A stretch of 64,000 nucleotides of DNA from Thiothrix lacustris DSM 21227 (GTDB lineage: Bacteria; Pseudomonadota; Gammaproteobacteria; Thiotrichales; Thiotrichaceae), in contig NZ_JHYQ01000007.1 in the NCBI RefSeq assembly GCF_000621325.1, positions 62,001 through 126,000 on the forward strand. The letters are read 5' to 3'. The notes beneath the pieces are model-generated. The model searched no databases. It was not told the DNA's origin and saw only the letters and a list, made by a program, of their open reading frames with translations. Below are positions 44,979 to 53,511 of this stretch, one piece after another. Positions within the stretch are counted from its first letter, which is position 1, and every line of letters starts with the position of its first letter. Position numbers and translations under genes: made by a program.

Positions 44979-46025
44979 CTATGCTTTTCGCGTATACCAT
45001 GTTCCCCGCGCCTGCCCGTGCCGTAAGATGAAGCCATCTGCCAATAGTTGCGCAATACGGAGTTTCAGGGTTGCCCGTGGGGTTTGGGTCAGCTCTTCTG
45101 CCTGCTTCATGGTGATGCGTTCTTGTGTGGTGAGGTATTCAAGGATTCTGACGCTATCAGCAGGCAAGCTTTCCCAACCACGGTTATCTGCCATCTTCGC
45201 CGCTAAGTGGTCTTTCTGAGCTTTCAAGGAGCGCAGGAAAAACGATAGCCACGGCAGCCAGTCGGGGTTTTCTTTATCCAATGAGCCTTGGGTACGACGT
45301 AAAGCAAGGTAATAGCTGTCTTTATTGCGCTCGATAATGCTTTCCAGCGAGGTGTAAGGTATGTAGCTGTAGCCTGCTTGTAGCAGCAACAGCGTTACCA
45401 ATACGCGTGATAGCCTGCCATTGCCGTCTTGGAACGGGTGTATGGCTAAGAACACTACGTTGAATATGCCAACAGTCATCAGGGGGTGCTGGCTGCGGTC
45501 TTCCAAGGTTGCCCGTGTCCATTCCACCAGTGCCTGCATTTCCCTTGGCGTGTCAAATGGAGTGGCTGTCCTGAATATCACCCCTAGGCTTTTGCCTGAT
45601 TCGTCGAAGGCTTCCACATGGTTGTTCAGGGTTTTGTATTGCCCCCGATGACGTTCATCTTTGTCGGAATGGCGCAGCAGGATGGCATGAAGCTGTTTCA
45701 GATGGTTTTCTGTCAGGGGGATGTCAGCATAGCTTTGGAAAATGGTTTCCATTGCCTCTGAGTACCCGGCAACCTCTTGTTCATCACGGGTCTGGAACGA
45801 TTGCCTGCCAATATTCCCCAGCAGCTTTTCGACCTCGGCATCACTCAACTTTGACCCTTCGATACGGGTCGATGAGCCGATGCTTTCCACCGTTGCCACT
45901 CGGCGCAAGGCTTCCAAACGTTCTGGGGTTAGGCCGTGGATGGCTTTCCAGCCGCCTCGGAATTCGTCGATTTCGGCAATGAGCTTGAGCATTTCTGCGC
46001 TGATGCTCAGGGAATGGGTTTTCAT
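44979..46025 (-). CDS. Fic-family protein with C-terminal winged helix
   Basis: The Fic core HPFQDGNGRLSRV is complete, so AMP-transfer activity is possible. An inhibitory-type segment STRIEGSKLS lies upstream near residue 55 (class II arrangement, with the helix before the Fic core). The C terminus (about 275-348) looks like a winged helix (MKQAEELTQTPRATLKLRIAQLL). ATG at 46025 is used. TTG at 46037 would add 4 residues. Neither has a ribosome site. Its promoter region carries tandem repeats, suggesting autoregulation through the winged helix. Confidence 0.88.
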   Translation of the reverse strand: MKTHSLSISAEMLKLIAEIDEFRGGWKAIHGLTPERLEALRRVATVESIGSSTRIEGSKLSDAEVEKLLGNIGRQSFQTRDEQEVAGYSEAMETIFQSYADIPLTENHLKQLHAILLRHSDKDERHRGQYKTLNNHVEAFDESGKSLGVIFRTATPFDTPREMQALVEWTRATLEDRSQHPLMTVGIFNVVFLAIHPFQDGNGRLSRVLVTLLLLQAGYSYIPYTSLESIIERNKDSYYLALRRTQGSLDKENPDWLPWLSFFLRSLKAQKDHLAAKMADNRGWESLPADSVRILEYLTTQERITMKQAEELTQTPRATLKLRIAQLLADGFILRHGQARGTWYTRKA

Positions 46026-46028
46026 CGG

Positions 46029-46081
46029 AATAGCCAATAAGTCGTAAATAGTTAGCCGATATTAGCCAATATTAGCCAATA
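46029..46081. repeat. Tandem TTAGCCAATA repeats at the fic start
   Basis: Four copies, two perfect (near 46062 and 46072) and two with one change (near 46030 and 46051). On the minus strand they read TATTGGCTAA and contain TAATAT, so they may overlap the fic -10 region. Confidence 0.6.
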
Positions 46082-46231
46082 AGCAAGTTTGGTAACGTTC
46101 CCGTTCCTGCCGTGAAAATCCCATACCGGCAATGTTATGCGGGGCAAGGTGTTCAAGGTCATAGCGCAGACCAGTCACACCCAGCCGTTCGCGGTTATCC
46201 ATCGGCAGGTAAGTGGTGAATTTTCGCCATA

Positions 46232-47998
46232 TCACAACGGCCAAAACCACAATATCGCTGGAATGGATACGCACCCCGCCAGAATATTCATCGGAATACC
46301 GATCTTCAAATAATCCATCACCCGATAACCGCCGGGTCCATACACCATCAAATTGGTTTGGTAGCCAATCGGCGTCATGAAACTGGCGGAAGCCGCAAAC
46401 ATGATGGCAATCGCAAATGGCATAAAATTCACCCCCATCTGTTCCGACACGGCACTGCAAATAGGGAACATCAACACGGCGGCCGCATTGTTGGTAATGA
46501 CTTCCGTAAACAGCGAAGTCATTACATAAACCATCACCAAGGCCATCAGCGGGGTGAGATGCCCACCGGACATCAGGCTTTCCGCAATCCATTGGGCAGC
46601 CCCGGTTTTATCCATCGACTCACCCAGCGCAAACGAAGCACCGACGACCGTTAACACCGTAAAATCAATGGAACGGCGTGCCAACCCCGCATTCAGGCAG
46701 CGGGTGACTAACATCACGCCTGCCGCCAGCCATGCTGCTTGTAAAATGGGAATAATTTCCAAGGCACTGAGCACCACCATTGCGGCTAGAACACCCAGTG
46801 CCAGTTGGGCTTTTTGGAAATTGGGCGGGCTGGAATCTTCTAGTGCACTGACCAGCAGAAAATCCTTACGGAAGCTGTACTGTTTGGCGAACTCTTTTCC
46901 CGCCTCCATCAACAGGGTATCGCCCACTTGCAAATGGGCGTTCAAGCCCTTGTCAGGCAAGGTATCGACACCGCCGCGTGAAATGGACAGTACCACCGCC
47001 TGATAAGAGCCGAGGAAATCGCATTCTTGCAAAGTCATCCCCAGAAACGGGAATTCAGGGCCAATAACGGCTTCCACCAAGCGGCGTCTGAAATGCACAA
47101 TACCGAGTTTGTGGATGTCTTCATTGGCAGGCTTCAAGCCCTGAATGCTGCGCAATTCGTGGGCGCAACGCGGTGCGCCAATGAACGAGAGCCGATCACC
47201 CGCTTGTAGGATGAAATCCCCCGGCGGACTTTGGGTCACTTCATCGGCGCGTTCCAGTTCTGCCAAATAACCGTAGCCGAGGTTGCTCAAGCCCGCCACG
47301 GATAAGGATTGCCCATGCAATGCCCCGTCTTCGACAATCATTTCGACGTGGTATTCACGCACTTTGTCCAAGCCTTCTGCCACACCCGCGCTGTCGGGCA
47401 ACAGGCGATTGCCGAAGAGCAACAGGAAGCCGCCACCCGCCAGTAAGAGAATCAGCCCCACGCCGCTAATGTCAAATACGCCTAAGCCCTCGTGCCCGCT
47501 TTTTTGCAGCAAGCCATTCACCACCAGATTGGTGCTGGTGCCGATCAGGGTGCAAGTTCCCCCCAGAATGGCGGTATAACTGAGGGGTAACAACAGTTTG
47601 GAAGGCGGGATTTTCAAACGCTGACACCATTCCTGAATGGCAGGAATCAACATCGCCACCACCGTGGTATTGTTCAAAAAAGCACTCAAGGCCGCCGTCG
47701 GCAATAACATGCGGAACTGTGCCCCGCGCACACTCGACGGTTGCCCCAGTAATCGCCGGGTAATGCACTGGATAGCGCCAGTTTCCCGTAACCCCGCAGC
47801 CACAATGTACAGCGCGGCAATCGTCATTAACCCGGTATTGGCAAAACCCGCAAACGCTTCTTCCGGTTTGAGTACGCCGCTTACCATCAGGATGATGAGT
47901 GCGGCCATCAGGATCAGGTCGGGGGAAATCCGCGACAGCGCCAGAAAACCCAATACACCCAATACCAAGCCAATCGCTAGAATCCCTTCCCAACCCAT
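46232..47998 (-). CDS. SLC13/DASS-family permease with RCK_C domains, probable sulfate transporter
   Basis: 588 residues with about ten or more TM helices in two halves and, between them, a hydrophilic part (about 195-370) with two TrkA-C-like repeats (LQAGDRLSFIGAP, LQVGDTLLMEAG). Family helix-tip motifs are present (NNTTVVAMLIP, IGTSTNLVVNG, NNAAAVLMFP). The gene is 12 bases behind cysN, with AAGGAG before the ATG. This position argues for sulfate as substrate and replaces the usual CysTWA importer. Substrate is inferred from context only. Confidence 0.86.
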   Translation of the reverse strand: MGWEGILAIGLVLGVLGFLALSRISPDLILMAALIILMVSGVLKPEEAFAGFANTGLMTIAALYIVAAGLRETGAIQCITRRLLGQPSSVRGAQFRMLLPTAALSAFLNNTTVVAMLIPAIQEWCQRLKIPPSKLLLPLSYTAILGGTCTLIGTSTNLVVNGLLQKSGHEGLGVFDISGVGLILLLAGGGFLLLFGNRLLPDSAGVAEGLDKVREYHVEMIVEDGALHGQSLSVAGLSNLGYGYLAELERADEVTQSPPGDFILQAGDRLSFIGAPRCAHELRSIQGLKPANEDIHKLGIVHFRRRLVEAVIGPEFPFLGMTLQECDFLGSYQAVVLSISRGGVDTLPDKGLNAHLQVGDTLLMEAGKEFAKQYSFRKDFLLVSALEDSSPPNFQKAQLALGVLAAMVVLSALEIIPILQAAWLAAGVMLVTRCLNAGLARRSIDFTVLTVVGASFALGESMDKTGAAQWIAESLMSGGHLTPLMALVMVYVMTSLFTEVITNNAAAVLMFPICSAVSEQMGVNFMPFAIAIMFAASASFMTPIGYQTNLMVYGPGGYRVMDYLKIGIPMNILAGCVSIPAILWFWPL

Positions 47999-48010
47999 GT
48001 TGTGTCTCCT

Positions 48011-49279
48011 TTAAACAACCATTCCGGCACCGACCGTATTATTCGTGCTCTCATCAATCACGATGAATGCACCCGTGCCACGATTATCCGCATACGCATC
48101 CACAAACAGCGGTTGTGCCAGCTTGAAGGTGACGTTGGCAATGTCATTCATCGCTAACTGGTTCACCGGCTGCTTATCCAGCGTATTCACATCCACGCGC
48201 CAGGCAATGTCGGCGACTTTGGCCTTGGTGTCGCGGGTGGTATGGCGGATCAGGTAAGTACGCGCCCGATCCAGCGGGCTTTCTGCTAACCAGCAGACGG
48301 TGGCGTTCAGTTGCTTGGTCTGCGTGGGCAAGTCAGTGGCTTTCACCAGCATATCGCCGCGTGAAATGTCGATTTCATCCGCCAATAATACGGTGACGGA
48401 TTGTTCGGTTTCCGCTGTGGTTAACGGTGTTCCACCCAATTCAAGCGCTTTGACCGTGCTAGAAAGGCCGGAGGGTAATACCGTCACGCGCTCGCCCACA
48501 CTCAGGCTGCCGGATTCCACTCGCCCCATGAAGCCCCGGTAATCATGCAACTGTGGATTGCTGGCATCCTGCGGGCGGCACACGTACTGGACGGGGAAAC
48601 GGAACGCCGCTGCATGGCGTTTTTGCGCACTTGGCGTGGTTTCCAGAATATCCATGAGTGTTTGGCCTTGATACCAATCCAGCTTGTCGCCACGCTCCAC
48701 CACCATGTCGCCATTGAGGGCGGAAAGCGGCATGAATTGCACGTCACGGATACCCAATTGTTCGGCAAAATCCAGATAATCCCGCTGGATTTCCTCGAAA
48801 CGCGCCTGGCTGTAATCCACCAAATCCATTTTATTCACCGCCACCAGCAAATGCGGAATCCCCAGCAAATGCGCCAGATACGAGTGCCGCCGGGTCTGGG
48901 TTAAGACACCTTTCCGCGCATCCACCAGAATAATCGCAAGGTTGGCGGTGGAAGCCGCCGTCACCATATTGCGAGTGTATTGCTCATGCCCCGGCGCATC
49001 GGCAATGATAAATTTGCGCGTGCCGGTGCTGAAATAGCGGTAAGCGACGTCAATGGTGATGCCTTGTTCACGTTCGGCTTGCAAACCATCGGTGAGCAGT
49101 GACAGGTCAACCTCCTGCATTCCGCGCCGTTGCGAGGTTTTGGTGATGGCACTCAAGGTGTCCGCCAAAATGGCTTTGGAATCGAACAGCAAACGCCCGA
49201 TCAGGGTACTTTTGCCATCGTCGACACTGCCGCAGGTCAGCAGGCGCAACAAGCCGTGGTCTTCAAGCGGATGTGTCAT
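48011..49279 (-). CDS. cysN: Sulfate adenylyltransferase large subunit (GTPase)
   Basis: EF-Tu-like GTPase that drives APS formation with CysD. G1 CGSVDDGKSTLIGRLL, G3 DAPGHEQYTRNM, G4 VNKMDLV and two beta-barrel domains. At 422 aa it is shorter than E. coli CysN (about 475), and no APS-kinase (CysC) domain is fused or encoded nearby. Its start overlaps the cysD stop by one base. The missing kinase fits the APS-type reductase found at 52542. Confidence 0.95.
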   Translation of the reverse strand: MTHPLEDHGLLRLLTCGSVDDGKSTLIGRLLFDSKAILADTLSAITKTSQRRGMQEVDLSLLTDGLQAEREQGITIDVAYRYFSTGTRKFIIADAPGHEQYTRNMVTAASTANLAIILVDARKGVLTQTRRHSYLAHLLGIPHLLVAVNKMDLVDYSQARFEEIQRDYLDFAEQLGIRDVQFMPLSALNGDMVVERGDKLDWYQGQTLMDILETTPSAQKRHAAAFRFPVQYVCRPQDASNPQLHDYRGFMGRVESGSLSVGERVTVLPSGLSSTVKALELGGTPLTTAETEQSVTVLLADEIDISRGDMLVKATDLPTQTKQLNATVCWLAESPLDRARTYLIRHTTRDTKAKVADIAWRVDVNTLDKQPVNQLAMNDIANVTFKLAQPLFVDAYADNRGTGAFIVIDESTNNTVGAGMVV

Positions 49280-50205
49280 TAGAAATAGCCCTCTTTTTTA
49301 CGTTGTTCCATCGCGGCTTCGGATGCTTGGTCATCCAGTCGGGTAGCGCCGCGTTCAGTAATGGTGGTGGTCGCGGTTTCGGCAATGATTTTTTCAATTG
49401 AATCTGCATCAGAAATCACGGGTGCAGTGCAGGTAATGTCGCCGACAGTACGGAAGCGTACTTGCAGGTCGATGATTTCCTCACCCGCTTGCGCCGGGGT
49501 AATGTCGGTCACGGGTACGATCGAACCTTGGCGGTACACAATCGGGCGGGTGTGGGCAAAGTAAATGCTGGGTAATGCCAATCCTTCGCGCTCGATGTAT
49601 TGCCACACATCCAGCTCTGTCCAGTTGGAAATCGGGAAGGCGCGGATGTTTTCACCCTTATGGCTGCGGGCGTTGTACAGGTTCCAGAGTTCCGGGCGCT
49701 GATTTTTCGGGTCCCATTGCCCGAATTCGTCGCGGAAGCTCATGATGCGTTCTTTGGCGCGTGCTTTTTCCTCATCACGGCGTGCACCGCCAATGCAGGC
49801 ATCGAAACCGTGCTCTTCAATGGCTTCCAATAAGGTGACGGATTGGTGCTTGTTACGCGATTCCGTCGGTGATTTGAGCACGACCGTGCCGCGCAGTATA
49901 GAGTCTTCTACGGAGCGCACGATCAGACGTTCACCGATGTCAGCGGCTTTGCGGTCACGGAAGGCGATGACTTCGGGGTAATTATGCCCGGTGTCGATAT
50001 GCAGCAAGGGAAAGGGGAAACGTCCGGGGCGGAAGGCTTTTTCCGCCAGACGCAGCAGACAGATCGAATCTTTGCCACCGGAAAACAGCAAAGCCGGATT
50101 ACTGCATTGCCCTGCTACTTCGCGTAGGATGTGGATGGCTTCAGCTTCCAACCAATCGAGGTGGCTGAGAAGCCGCCGCTGTGGTTTGAGTGTGTTGAGG
50201 AACAT
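49279..50205 (-). CDS. cysD: Sulfate adenylyltransferase small subunit
   Basis: ATP-pyrophosphatase that adenylates sulfate to APS. PP-loop LLFSGGKDSICLLRL, HIDTGHNYPEVI, GARRDEEKARAKER and FPISNWTELDVWQYI are all present. Length 308 aa. First gene of cysD-cysN-permease on the minus strand. Promoter module 35-88 bases upstream is shared in sequence with cysH and cysJ. Confidence 0.97.
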   Translation of the reverse strand: MFLNTLKPQRRLLSHLDWLEAEAIHILREVAGQCSNPALLFSGGKDSICLLRLAEKAFRPGRFPFPLLHIDTGHNYPEVIAFRDRKAADIGERLIVRSVEDSILRGTVVLKSPTESRNKHQSVTLLEAIEEHGFDACIGGARRDEEKARAKERIMSFRDEFGQWDPKNQRPELWNLYNARSHKGENIRAFPISNWTELDVWQYIEREGLALPSIYFAHTRPIVYRQGSIVPVTDITPAQAGEEIIDLQVRFRTVGDITCTAPVISDADSIEKIIAETATTTITERGATRLDDQASEAAMEQRKKEGYF

Positions 50206-50239
50206 GGCGTTATATCCTGAGTAAACGTGAATACGACCT

Positions 50240-50292
50240 AGTATCCGTGAACTTCTTAAGTTAAAAAAACGATATAATTAGATGTTAATATC
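50240..50292 (-). promoter_or_regulatory. cys promoter/operator module upstream of cysD
   Basis: 53 bases on the minus strand: GATATT-AACATC dyad, ATATC at positions 18-22, a run of seven T, and GGATACT at the end. It is 42/53 identical to the cysH module, with the same internal spacing. The last hexamer GATACT may be the -10, giving a leader of about 28 bases. Confidence 0.75.
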
Positions 50293-50319
50293 TAATAAAA
50301 AGATTAAGAGGAGGAGAAA

Positions 50320-50832
50320 ATGACAACTGCTGTCTTTATTAAGACCCCTAAAGGCGTTGAGGAAGTGGAAACCAAAGCGAATGGCTTGTCGATGATCCAG
50401 CGTTGGGTGCTCATTTCCATTGATGGCAAACGCACCTTTGCAGATCTCAAGACATTGCCGCGCGTGAATGACTTGGAGGGTATTCTGACTTTCTTGGAGA
50501 CAGGTGGTTATATTGCCCCGGTCAGTACCCCGGCAAGCGTGGGTTCCGACATGGTTAAGCAAGCGCCTAATACAACCCTTTCTATCTTCCGACCCTTACC
50601 GGCCACCGTTGACCCCAAGACGTTCGGCATGGCAAAAAATTTTATGATCAATACCTTAAATGCTTTTTGTGGGTCATATGGCGCCACTGCTTTGGTAAGA
50701 AGTATTGAACATTGCCAAACCCATGAGGAGCTGCGTGCCCTGTTTGATCGTTGGCATGAGGATATTGCTAATACCCGCCAAGGACAAAAACAGGGCAAGG
50801 ATTTGCAGAAAAAGCTACTGGATGTGCTTTGA
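50320..50832 (+). CDS. Unknown cytoplasmic protein divergent from cysD
   Basis: 170 residues, no TM helix or signal. It opens with TAVFIKTPKGVEEVETK and contains a DGKRTFADLKTLPRVNDLEG stretch that looks like a small winged-helix or effector-type fold. The C-terminal third is helical and charged. I do not recognise a family. A strong AGGAGGAG precedes the ATG. It shares the intergenic region and cys module with cysD, and TATAAT at 50273-50278 could serve it. Its 3' end overlaps cysI by 18 bases, convergent. Confidence 0.72.
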   Translation: MTTAVFIKTPKGVEEVETKANGLSMIQRWVLISIDGKRTFADLKTLPRVNDLEGILTFLETGGYIAPVSTPASVGSDMVKQAPNTTLSIFRPLPATVDPKTFGMAKNFMINTLNAFCGSYGATALVRSIEHCQTHEELRALFDRWHEDIANTRQGQKQGKDLQKKLLDVL

Positions 50833-52542
50833 GGCAAGGTAGCCTTTGCGTACTACAAAATCCCCAAGCGGTTCACTTTCGATGCGTTTGGCGGCGAATT
50901 CAGCCAGCAAACCATCCAGTGTGTTGAGGATGGCGGCTTCATCCAAATTCTCGCGGTACAGCGTGTTGAGCCGATCACCGTTGAAACTGGCACCGAGATA
51001 AAGGTTGTAACGCCCCGGTGATTTGCCGATCAGGCCGATTTCACCTAACACTGAACGCCCGCATCCATTGGGGCAGCCGGTCATGCGGATTTTGATTTCA
51101 TCATGACGCAAGCCGTGTTTATCCAGCGACACTTCCAGTTTGCTGATCAGTTCCGGCAAATAACGTTCGGCTTCGGCCATGGCTTGCGGGCAGGTATTCA
51201 GTGCCACACAGGCGATGGAGTTACGCCGTAAGCCAGATAAGTGACTGGCATCTGAGGCATAGCCGTGCGTTTGCAGAATACTTTCCACCGTGCCGATGTG
51301 TTCTTCGGATACTCCGGTCAGGATCAGGTTCTGGTTGCCTGTCATGCGAAAACCGCAGATATTTTGCGCGGCGATTTCCCGCAAGGCTGTTTTCAGGTGA
51401 TGGGTGTCATTATCCAGCACGCGCCCGTATTCCAGCCGTAAACCCAGGTGCCATAAGCCATCGGTGGTGGAACGCCAGCCGAAACGGTCGCCCGTGGTCT
51501 CAAATTCAAACGGACGTACTTTGCCCAGTGCAAACCCCAGACGGGTATTCAACTCCCGCTTGAACCAGTCCAGCCCGTGCCGGTCGAGGGTGTATTTGAA
51601 ACGCGATAGCTTGCGGTCTTGGCGATTGCCATAATCACGCTGGATGGCGACGGTGTGGAAACACACGTCCAACACCTGTTCCGGCGTGCAAAAACCGATG
51701 GTGGATGCCAAGCGTGCGTAAGTATCTTCGCGCCCAAACGTAAACCCTAAACCTCCACCGACCGCAACGTTGAAACCTGCCAGTTTGCCGTTTTGCTCAA
51801 TCGCTATCAGGCCGATGTCGTTGGCGTACACGTCCATGTCGTTGAATGGCGGAATCGCAATGGCAATCTTGAATTTGCGCGGCAGGTAATGCTTGCCGTA
51901 CAGCGGCTCGATTTCCTCCGCTTCACCGCCTGCCACCAGCGTTTTGCCTTGTTCCTCGTCCAACCAGATTTCGTGGTAGGCACGCGACTGGGGCAGCAAA
52001 TGGTCGCTGATCTTTTGCGCCCACGGGAACACTTCCGCATGAAAACTCGACAGCGTGGGGTCGGGTGTACACATCACATTGCGGTTCACGTCGCCACACC
52101 CGGCAATGCTGTCTAGCAAGGCTGCATCCATCGCCTTGATGGTGTTCTTCATGTCGAACTTGATAATGCCGTGAAACTGCAAGGCTTGGCGCGTGGTAAT
52201 GCGCGAGGTGCCATTGCCGTAACGGTTGCTGATGTCGTCGAGTTTGACCCATTGCTCAGCGCTCAAATCGCCGCCCGCCACCCGCAGGCGGATCATGAAG
52301 GAGTACGCCGGTTCGAGCTTTTTATCCTGCCGATGCAGACGCACATCGCGGTTATCCTGCATGTACGAGCCGTGAAATTTCACCAGTTGTACATTGTCTT
52401 CGCTGATCGCGCCGGTGATCGGGTTGTGGAAATCGTCTACCAGATTACCGCGCAAGTAGTTGCTGCTATCCTTGATGTGTTCGACCGCAGAACCGTTAGG
52501 GGCAAGCGCGTTGAGGGGTTTGGGTGTCGCTGTATGTTCCAT
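50815..52542 (-). CDS. cysI: Sulfite reductase hemoprotein subunit
   Basis: Reduces sulfite to sulfide with siroheme and a 4Fe-4S cluster. The cluster/siroheme cysteines are CVALNTC and, later, TGCPNGCGRS. LPRKFKIAIAIPPFNDMDVY and TRQALQFHG are further family marks. The frame is open upstream, but ATG at 52542 overlaps the cysH stop by one base and gives MEHTATPKPLNALAPNG (575 aa). Works with the CysJ flavoprotein encoded on the other strand. Confidence 0.95.
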   Translation of the reverse strand: MEHTATPKPLNALAPNGSAVEHIKDSSNYLRGNLVDDFHNPITGAISEDNVQLVKFHGSYMQDNRDVRLHRQDKKLEPAYSFMIRLRVAGGDLSAEQWVKLDDISNRYGNGTSRITTRQALQFHGIIKFDMKNTIKAMDAALLDSIAGCGDVNRNVMCTPDPTLSSFHAEVFPWAQKISDHLLPQSRAYHEIWLDEEQGKTLVAGGEAEEIEPLYGKHYLPRKFKIAIAIPPFNDMDVYANDIGLIAIEQNGKLAGFNVAVGGGLGFTFGREDTYARLASTIGFCTPEQVLDVCFHTVAIQRDYGNRQDRKLSRFKYTLDRHGLDWFKRELNTRLGFALGKVRPFEFETTGDRFGWRSTTDGLWHLGLRLEYGRVLDNDTHHLKTALREIAAQNICGFRMTGNQNLILTGVSEEHIGTVESILQTHGYASDASHLSGLRRNSIACVALNTCPQAMAEAERYLPELISKLEVSLDKHGLRHDEIKIRMTGCPNGCGRSVLGEIGLIGKSPGRYNLYLGASFNGDRLNTLYRENLDEAAILNTLDGLLAEFAAKRIESEPLGDFVVRKGYLASKHIQ

Positions 52543-53276
52543 TAGGCTGCCTTTTTCAAGGGGTTGCGTGTGCCATCGTGCAGGCCGCATTCCTGATTGT
52601 GGGATTCCCACCACCAGCGCCCGGCACGTTCGTCTTCGCCTACTGCCACGGCGCGGGTGCAGGGGGCGCAGCCAATACTGGGGAAAAGTTCATCATGCAG
52701 CTTGTTGTAAGGGATGTCGTATTGGCGGATATAGCCCCACAATTGCGCGGTGGTCGCATTCAGCAGCGGGTTGAATTTCACCAGATCGCGTTGTTCATCG
52801 CGCTCAAACAAACCCATGTCAGCGCGGAAACTGGATTGTGTTGCCCGTAACCCCGTGATCCATACCTGTGCGCCGGTGAGTGCGCGGTTGAGCGGTTCAA
52901 TTTTGCGGATGGTGCAGCATTCTTTGCGATTGCCGACCGATTCGTAAAGCGCGTTGATGCCTTTGAGGGTGACGTAATGCTCAATCGCGGCGGTTTGCGG
53001 GTAAAACACTTTGATCGGCTTGCCGTACTTGTTGCGGGTTGCGTCAAGCGTGTCGTAGGTTTCTTTGAAATTGCGCCCGGTATCCAGCGTGAATACCTCG
53101 ATGTCGAGATCGTTACGGAAGATGGCATCAGTAATCACCTGATCTTCCAGCCCCAGACTGGTGGAAAAAGCAATGCGTCCGTCGAAGCGTTGGCGCAAGG
53201 CAAGCAGGGCTTCGTCCAGTGTCAGGTCGTGGAAATCAGCGTGCAAGGTTTGCAGCGGTGCGGTTGTTAATGTCAT
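52542..53276 (-). CDS. cysH: Assimilatory adenylyl-sulfate (APS) reductase
   Basis: Thioredoxin-dependent reduction of the activated sulfate to sulfite. The cluster-binding pairs Cys120-Cys121 (KECCTIRK) and Cys203/206 (GCAPCTRA) mark the 4Fe-4S APS-using type. PAPS-only enzymes lack them. The catalytic Cys230 is in ECGLH. FSTSLGLEDQV is the PP-loop-like substrate site. ATG at 53276 has GAGG 9 bases upstream; ATG at 53291 has none. Length 244 aa. Co-transcribed with cysI. Confidence 0.95.
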   Translation of the reverse strand: MTLTTAPLQTLHADFHDLTLDEALLALRQRFDGRIAFSTSLGLEDQVITDAIFRNDLDIEVFTLDTGRNFKETYDTLDATRNKYGKPIKVFYPQTAAIEHYVTLKGINALYESVGNRKECCTIRKIEPLNRALTGAQVWITGLRATQSSFRADMGLFERDEQRDLVKFNPLLNATTAQLWGYIRQYDIPYNKLHDELFPSIGCAPCTRAVAVGEDERAGRWWWESHNQECGLHDGTRNPLKKAA

Positions 53277-53309
53277 GGTCTTGTGCCTCATGGAAAGTGG
53301 ATGAGGCGC

Positions 53310-53362
53310 AGTATCCCTGAAACGTTAAAGCGAAAAAAACGATATAATTCGATATGAATATC
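53310..53362 (-). promoter_or_regulatory. cys promoter/operator module upstream of cysH-cysI
   Basis: 53 bases on the minus strand: GATATTCATATC dyad, ATATC at positions 18-22, seven T, CGCT and terminal GGATACT. It is 45/53 identical to the cysJ module. It is back to back with that module, the dyads facing each other across about 60 bases. Confidence 0.78.
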
Positions 53363-53423
53363 TTGAAAATGGATTTAATCGATGAGAAATTTAACTATTT
53401 CTAGTCTTTTTAGCTCTTTTTGA

Positions 53424-53476
53424 GATATTCATATCAGATAATATCACTTTTTTCGCTCTAAAGTTTCATGGATACT
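53424..53476 (+). promoter_or_regulatory. cys promoter/operator module upstream of cysJ
   Basis: 53 bases on the plus strand: GATATTCATATC, ATATC, six T, CGCT and GGATACT, with the same spacing as at cysH and cysD. If GATACT is the -10, the T-run occupies the -35 position, so an activator bound over the GATAT sites would be needed. Confidence 0.78.
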
Positions 53477-53511
53477 CGGCGGCATTCATCACTTTTGAAG
53501 GAGTGGCACAC

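Noticed and set aside
46062-46592. 176-codon minus frame extending from the permease gene toward fic
   Set aside because: Most of it is in another frame of the permease. The extra 60 residues (about 46062-46231) have no recognisable motif. I considered a transposase remnant but could not support it.
53310-53476. T- and A-runs near cysH/cysJ read as terminators
   Set aside because: They recur at fixed spacing upstream, not downstream, of three cys genes and have no GC stem, so they belong to the promoter module.
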